Part shown: piece by piece, positions 6,116 through 7,608 of the stretch
How the letters are laid out: the number at the start of each line of letters is the position of its first letter
Numbering within the stretch: position 1 is the stretch's first letter
Assembly (NCBI GenBank): GCA_013202515.1
Contig: JABMRN010000223.1
Location: 1 to 7,608, forward strand
DNA length: 7,608 bases
Direction: 5' to 3'
From: Candidatus Omnitrophota bacterium
GTDB lineage: Bacteria; Omnitrophota; Gorgyraeia; JABMRN01
Notes under the pieces: generated by a model
Seen by the model: only the letters and a program-made list of their open reading frames with translations
Database searches by the model: none
What the model was told of the DNA's origin: nothing
Made by a program: the position numbers and the translations under genes

Positions 6116-7417
6116 TTATTTCTGTTTCTCCCAGCGAAGAAGTTCCGTAACCCTAGCAAGCGTGCTGCCTTCGTCTATTTCCTTGCGCAACCTATTCTCC
6201 GATTCGAGTATATTCATTGCCCTGTTGGCAACCTCTGTTAGCTTATCAGCAGGAATCACGCAAACACCGTCGTCATCTCCCACTGCCCAGTCACCGGTAT
6301 TAATTTTTCTACCCCCGATAGTAAGAGGCACGCCTATCTCGCCGAATCCTTTTGGCTCACCGGCTCTCGGCATTACCTTTTTAACAAATGCGGGAAACTT
6401 TAATTTCTTGATATCAGATACGTCCCGGACAGCACCGTCAATTATAACACCTGCGATTTTTTTCTGTATAGCGCCGTGTGTTGCGAGCTCGCCCCAAACT
6501 GCCGGCCCTATACCGCCAGCATCAATAACAATCACATCACCTTTGCTAGCAGCGTCTACAGCCTCTACGGTTTTTGCCCAATCGCCGGGATAGGTTCTAA
6601 CAGTCAGAATCTTTCCTACCATTTTCACACCCGGACATACAGGATAAATGCCATCTAAATCTCCGCCTCTGTGCATTGCATCGGAAATATTTGCGGTTGA
6701 AACAACGCTTAAGATATCTTTAACCTCATTAGAATTTGCCCTTTTAAAATATTTACTTTGGATTTTAACCCCTGTCATTATTGCCTTTTTTAAATTACGC
6801 GCTGCCTTTCTAGGGTCTTCTGATTTTGTGATTGCCCCTCCTACTATTGCAATACTGGCGCCTGATTTTATGCAGTATGCCGCTGTTTCAGAATTTATGC
6901 CTCCGGCAACGGCAATGGGAATCTTCACTGCCTTCGATATTTTCTTTAAATCTCTTAAGGGAAGCTTTCCTTCCATTTGTTCGTCAATTGCGCAATGTAC
7001 GCCTATGTAATGCGCACCAAGGGACTCGACCCTCTTTGATTCTTTTAGCGGGTCTTTCACGCCTATTAAATCAACCTCAATCTTTGCCCCGTAATTTGAG
7101 GCGGCCTGAATGCATTCCTTTATGGTAGCATCAGTGGCTGCCGCCAATACACATACAACGTCAGCACCGGCCTTTGCAGCGCTCTCAACCTCTGCCCTAC
7201 CCGCATCCATGATTTTCATATCCGCCACAATAACCTTGTGCGGGAATAGCTTACGCAGACTACGTACGGCATTAAGCCCTTCAGATTTAATGAGAGGGGT
7301 GCCTGCTTCTATCCAATCACACCCTCCTGCATCCGCTTCCTTTGCCACCTTAAGGGCCCTGGATAGGTTAAGGAAATCCAGCGCTACCTGTAATACCGGG
7401 AATTTAAAACGGCTCAT
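6116..7417 (-). CDS. 3-hexulose-6-phosphate synthase / RraA-like fusion protein
   Basis: The 433-residue cytoplasmic protein joins two domains. Residues 1 to about 215 are a hexulose-6-phosphate synthase (HxlA type) of the orotidine-phosphate-decarboxylase superfamily. Its active-site D-x-K-x-x-D lies in ADMKIMDAG (65-73), with Glu37 in the WIEAGTP strand and the phosphate-binding AGGI (171-174) and VGGAI (192-196) loops. This domain condenses formaldehyde with ribulose 5-phosphate or runs in reverse to make ribulose 5-phosphate. Residues about 225-433 are an RraA-like domain: CPGVKMVGKILTV at 261-273, WGELATHGA at 308-316, and GVIIDGAVRDV at 323-333 with the Arg/Asp pair used by related HMG/CHA aldolases. 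Such fusions are annotated as bifunctional HPS/ribonuclease regulator, mainly in archaea and some bacteria; a role in RNase E control is unlikely. The partner isomerase (HxlB) is not in the window. AGGGGA precedes the ATG, 2 bases after yjbQ. Confidence 0.92.
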   Translation of the reverse strand: MSRFKFPVLQVALDFLNLSRALKVAKEADAGGCDWIEAGTPLIKSEGLNAVRSLRKLFPHKVIVADMKIMDAGRAEVESAAKAGADVVCVLAAATDATIKECIQAASNYGAKIEVDLIGVKDPLKESKRVESLGAHYIGVHCAIDEQMEGKLPLRDLKKISKAVKIPIAVAGGINSETAAYCIKSGASIAIVGGAITKSEDPRKAARNLKKAIMTGVKIQSKYFKRANSNEVKDILSVVSTANISDAMHRGGDLDGIYPVCPGVKMVGKILTVRTYPGDWAKTVEAVDAASKGDVIVIDAGGIGPAVWGELATHGAIQKKIAGVIIDGAVRDVSDIKKLKFPAFVKKVMPRAGEPKGFGEIGVPLTIGGRKINTGDWAVGDDDGVCVIPADKLTEVANRAMNILESENRLRKEIDEGSTLARVTELLRWEKQK

Positions 7418-7419
7418 GA

Positions 7420-7608
7420 TTATTTTTCCCCTACAAGCTGAACTACCAATGTACGTGATCGCGACCTATTGTCAAAATCTACAAATACTATCTGCTGCCA
7501 TGTCCCTATGGTAAGAGCTCCTGCGGAAAACGGAACGCTTAGACTGGGCCCAAGAAGGGACGCCCGAACATGCGAAAAACCATTCCCGTCACCCCATCGG
7601 GCATTGTG
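7420..7608 (-). CDS. yjbQ: YjbQ/UPF0047 family protein, C-terminal part (cut by window edge)
   Basis: The last 62 codons are visible; the family is about 130-140 residues long, so roughly the first half is missing. The reading gives the family hallmark starting HNARWGDGNG, then FSHVRASLLG with the conserved His, VPFSAGAL, the strongly conserved GTWQQIVFVDFD, and a closing strand ending VVQLVGEK before TAA. YjbQ proteins are small trimeric beta-barrel proteins; thiamin-phosphate-synthase-like side activity has been reported for the E. coli member, but the main role is unsettled. It ends 2 bases before the HPS-RraA gene, whose ribosome binding site lies in its last codons, so it belongs to the same operon. 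The frame was read directly from the sequence up to the edge without interruption. Confidence 0.92.
   Translation of the reverse strand, partial: HNARWGDGNGFSHVRASLLGPSLSVPFSAGALTIGTWQQIVFVDFDNRSRSRTLVVQLVGEK
7427..7433 (-). promoter_or_regulatory. Ribosome binding site of the HPS-RraA gene
   Basis: TAGGGGA on the minus strand lies inside the final codons of yjbQ, 9 bases before the ATG at 7417. It supports this start and shows that the two genes are read from one transcript. Confidence 0.65.

Noticed and set aside
6030..6593. Plus-strand open frame of 187 codons
   Set aside because: It lies opposite the well-supported HPS-RraA and acsE-like genes, has low-complexity Ser/Pro/Ile-rich translation and matches no family; it is a shadow frame. 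The other plus-strand frames in the window are likewise antisense to recognised genes.

Overview
The window is a gene-dense stretch of a bacterial chromosome in which every supported gene lies on the minus strand, so it reads from right to left. Bacterial origin is supported by FtsH, TilS and MnmA, a tRNA gene with encoded CCA, a sigma70-type promoter, and a lipobox-bearing ApbE. The acetyl-CoA-pathway type methyltransferase (AcsE-like) and the hexulose-phosphate synthase fusion point to an anaerobe with one-carbon metabolism. I suspect an uncultured lineage such as Omnitrophota or a neighbouring phylum, but that is a guess from style of gene content, not proven by the sequence.

Region 1 (7608 down to 2154) looks like one long operon: yjbQ (3' part only), a hexulose-6-phosphate synthase/RraA-like fusion, an acsE-like methyltransferase, a stand-alone BioD-like/DRTGG protein resembling the front half of phosphotransacetylase, an apbE lipoprotein and mnmA. 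Spacings are 2, 2, 44, -4 and -4 bases, so translation of most pairs is probably coupled. Its promoter must lie beyond the right edge.

Region 2 (2153 down to 1) starts with a strong promoter (TTGACA, 17-base spacer, TATATT). Next come a tRNA-Met(CAU) gene, tilS (a short form) and the first 302 codons of ftsH, which runs off the left edge. A weaker second promoter may precede ftsH.

How the genes fit together: the upstream half handles C1 units (formaldehyde fixation or release; methyl-tetrahydrofolate to corrinoid protein) with a possible acetyl-phosphate/ATP-linked regulator, and ApbE attaches FMN to extracytoplasmic redox proteins. The downstream half serves tRNA wobble-base modification (2-thiouridine by MnmA, lysidine by TilS) around a tRNA gene, and membrane protein quality control (FtsH). 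The most unusual points are the Pta-like protein with no catalytic domain next to acsE, and the HPS-RraA fusion directly coupled to acsE. No mobile element, CRISPR array, rRNA or large repeat was seen, and no non-coding gap exceeds about 85 bases.
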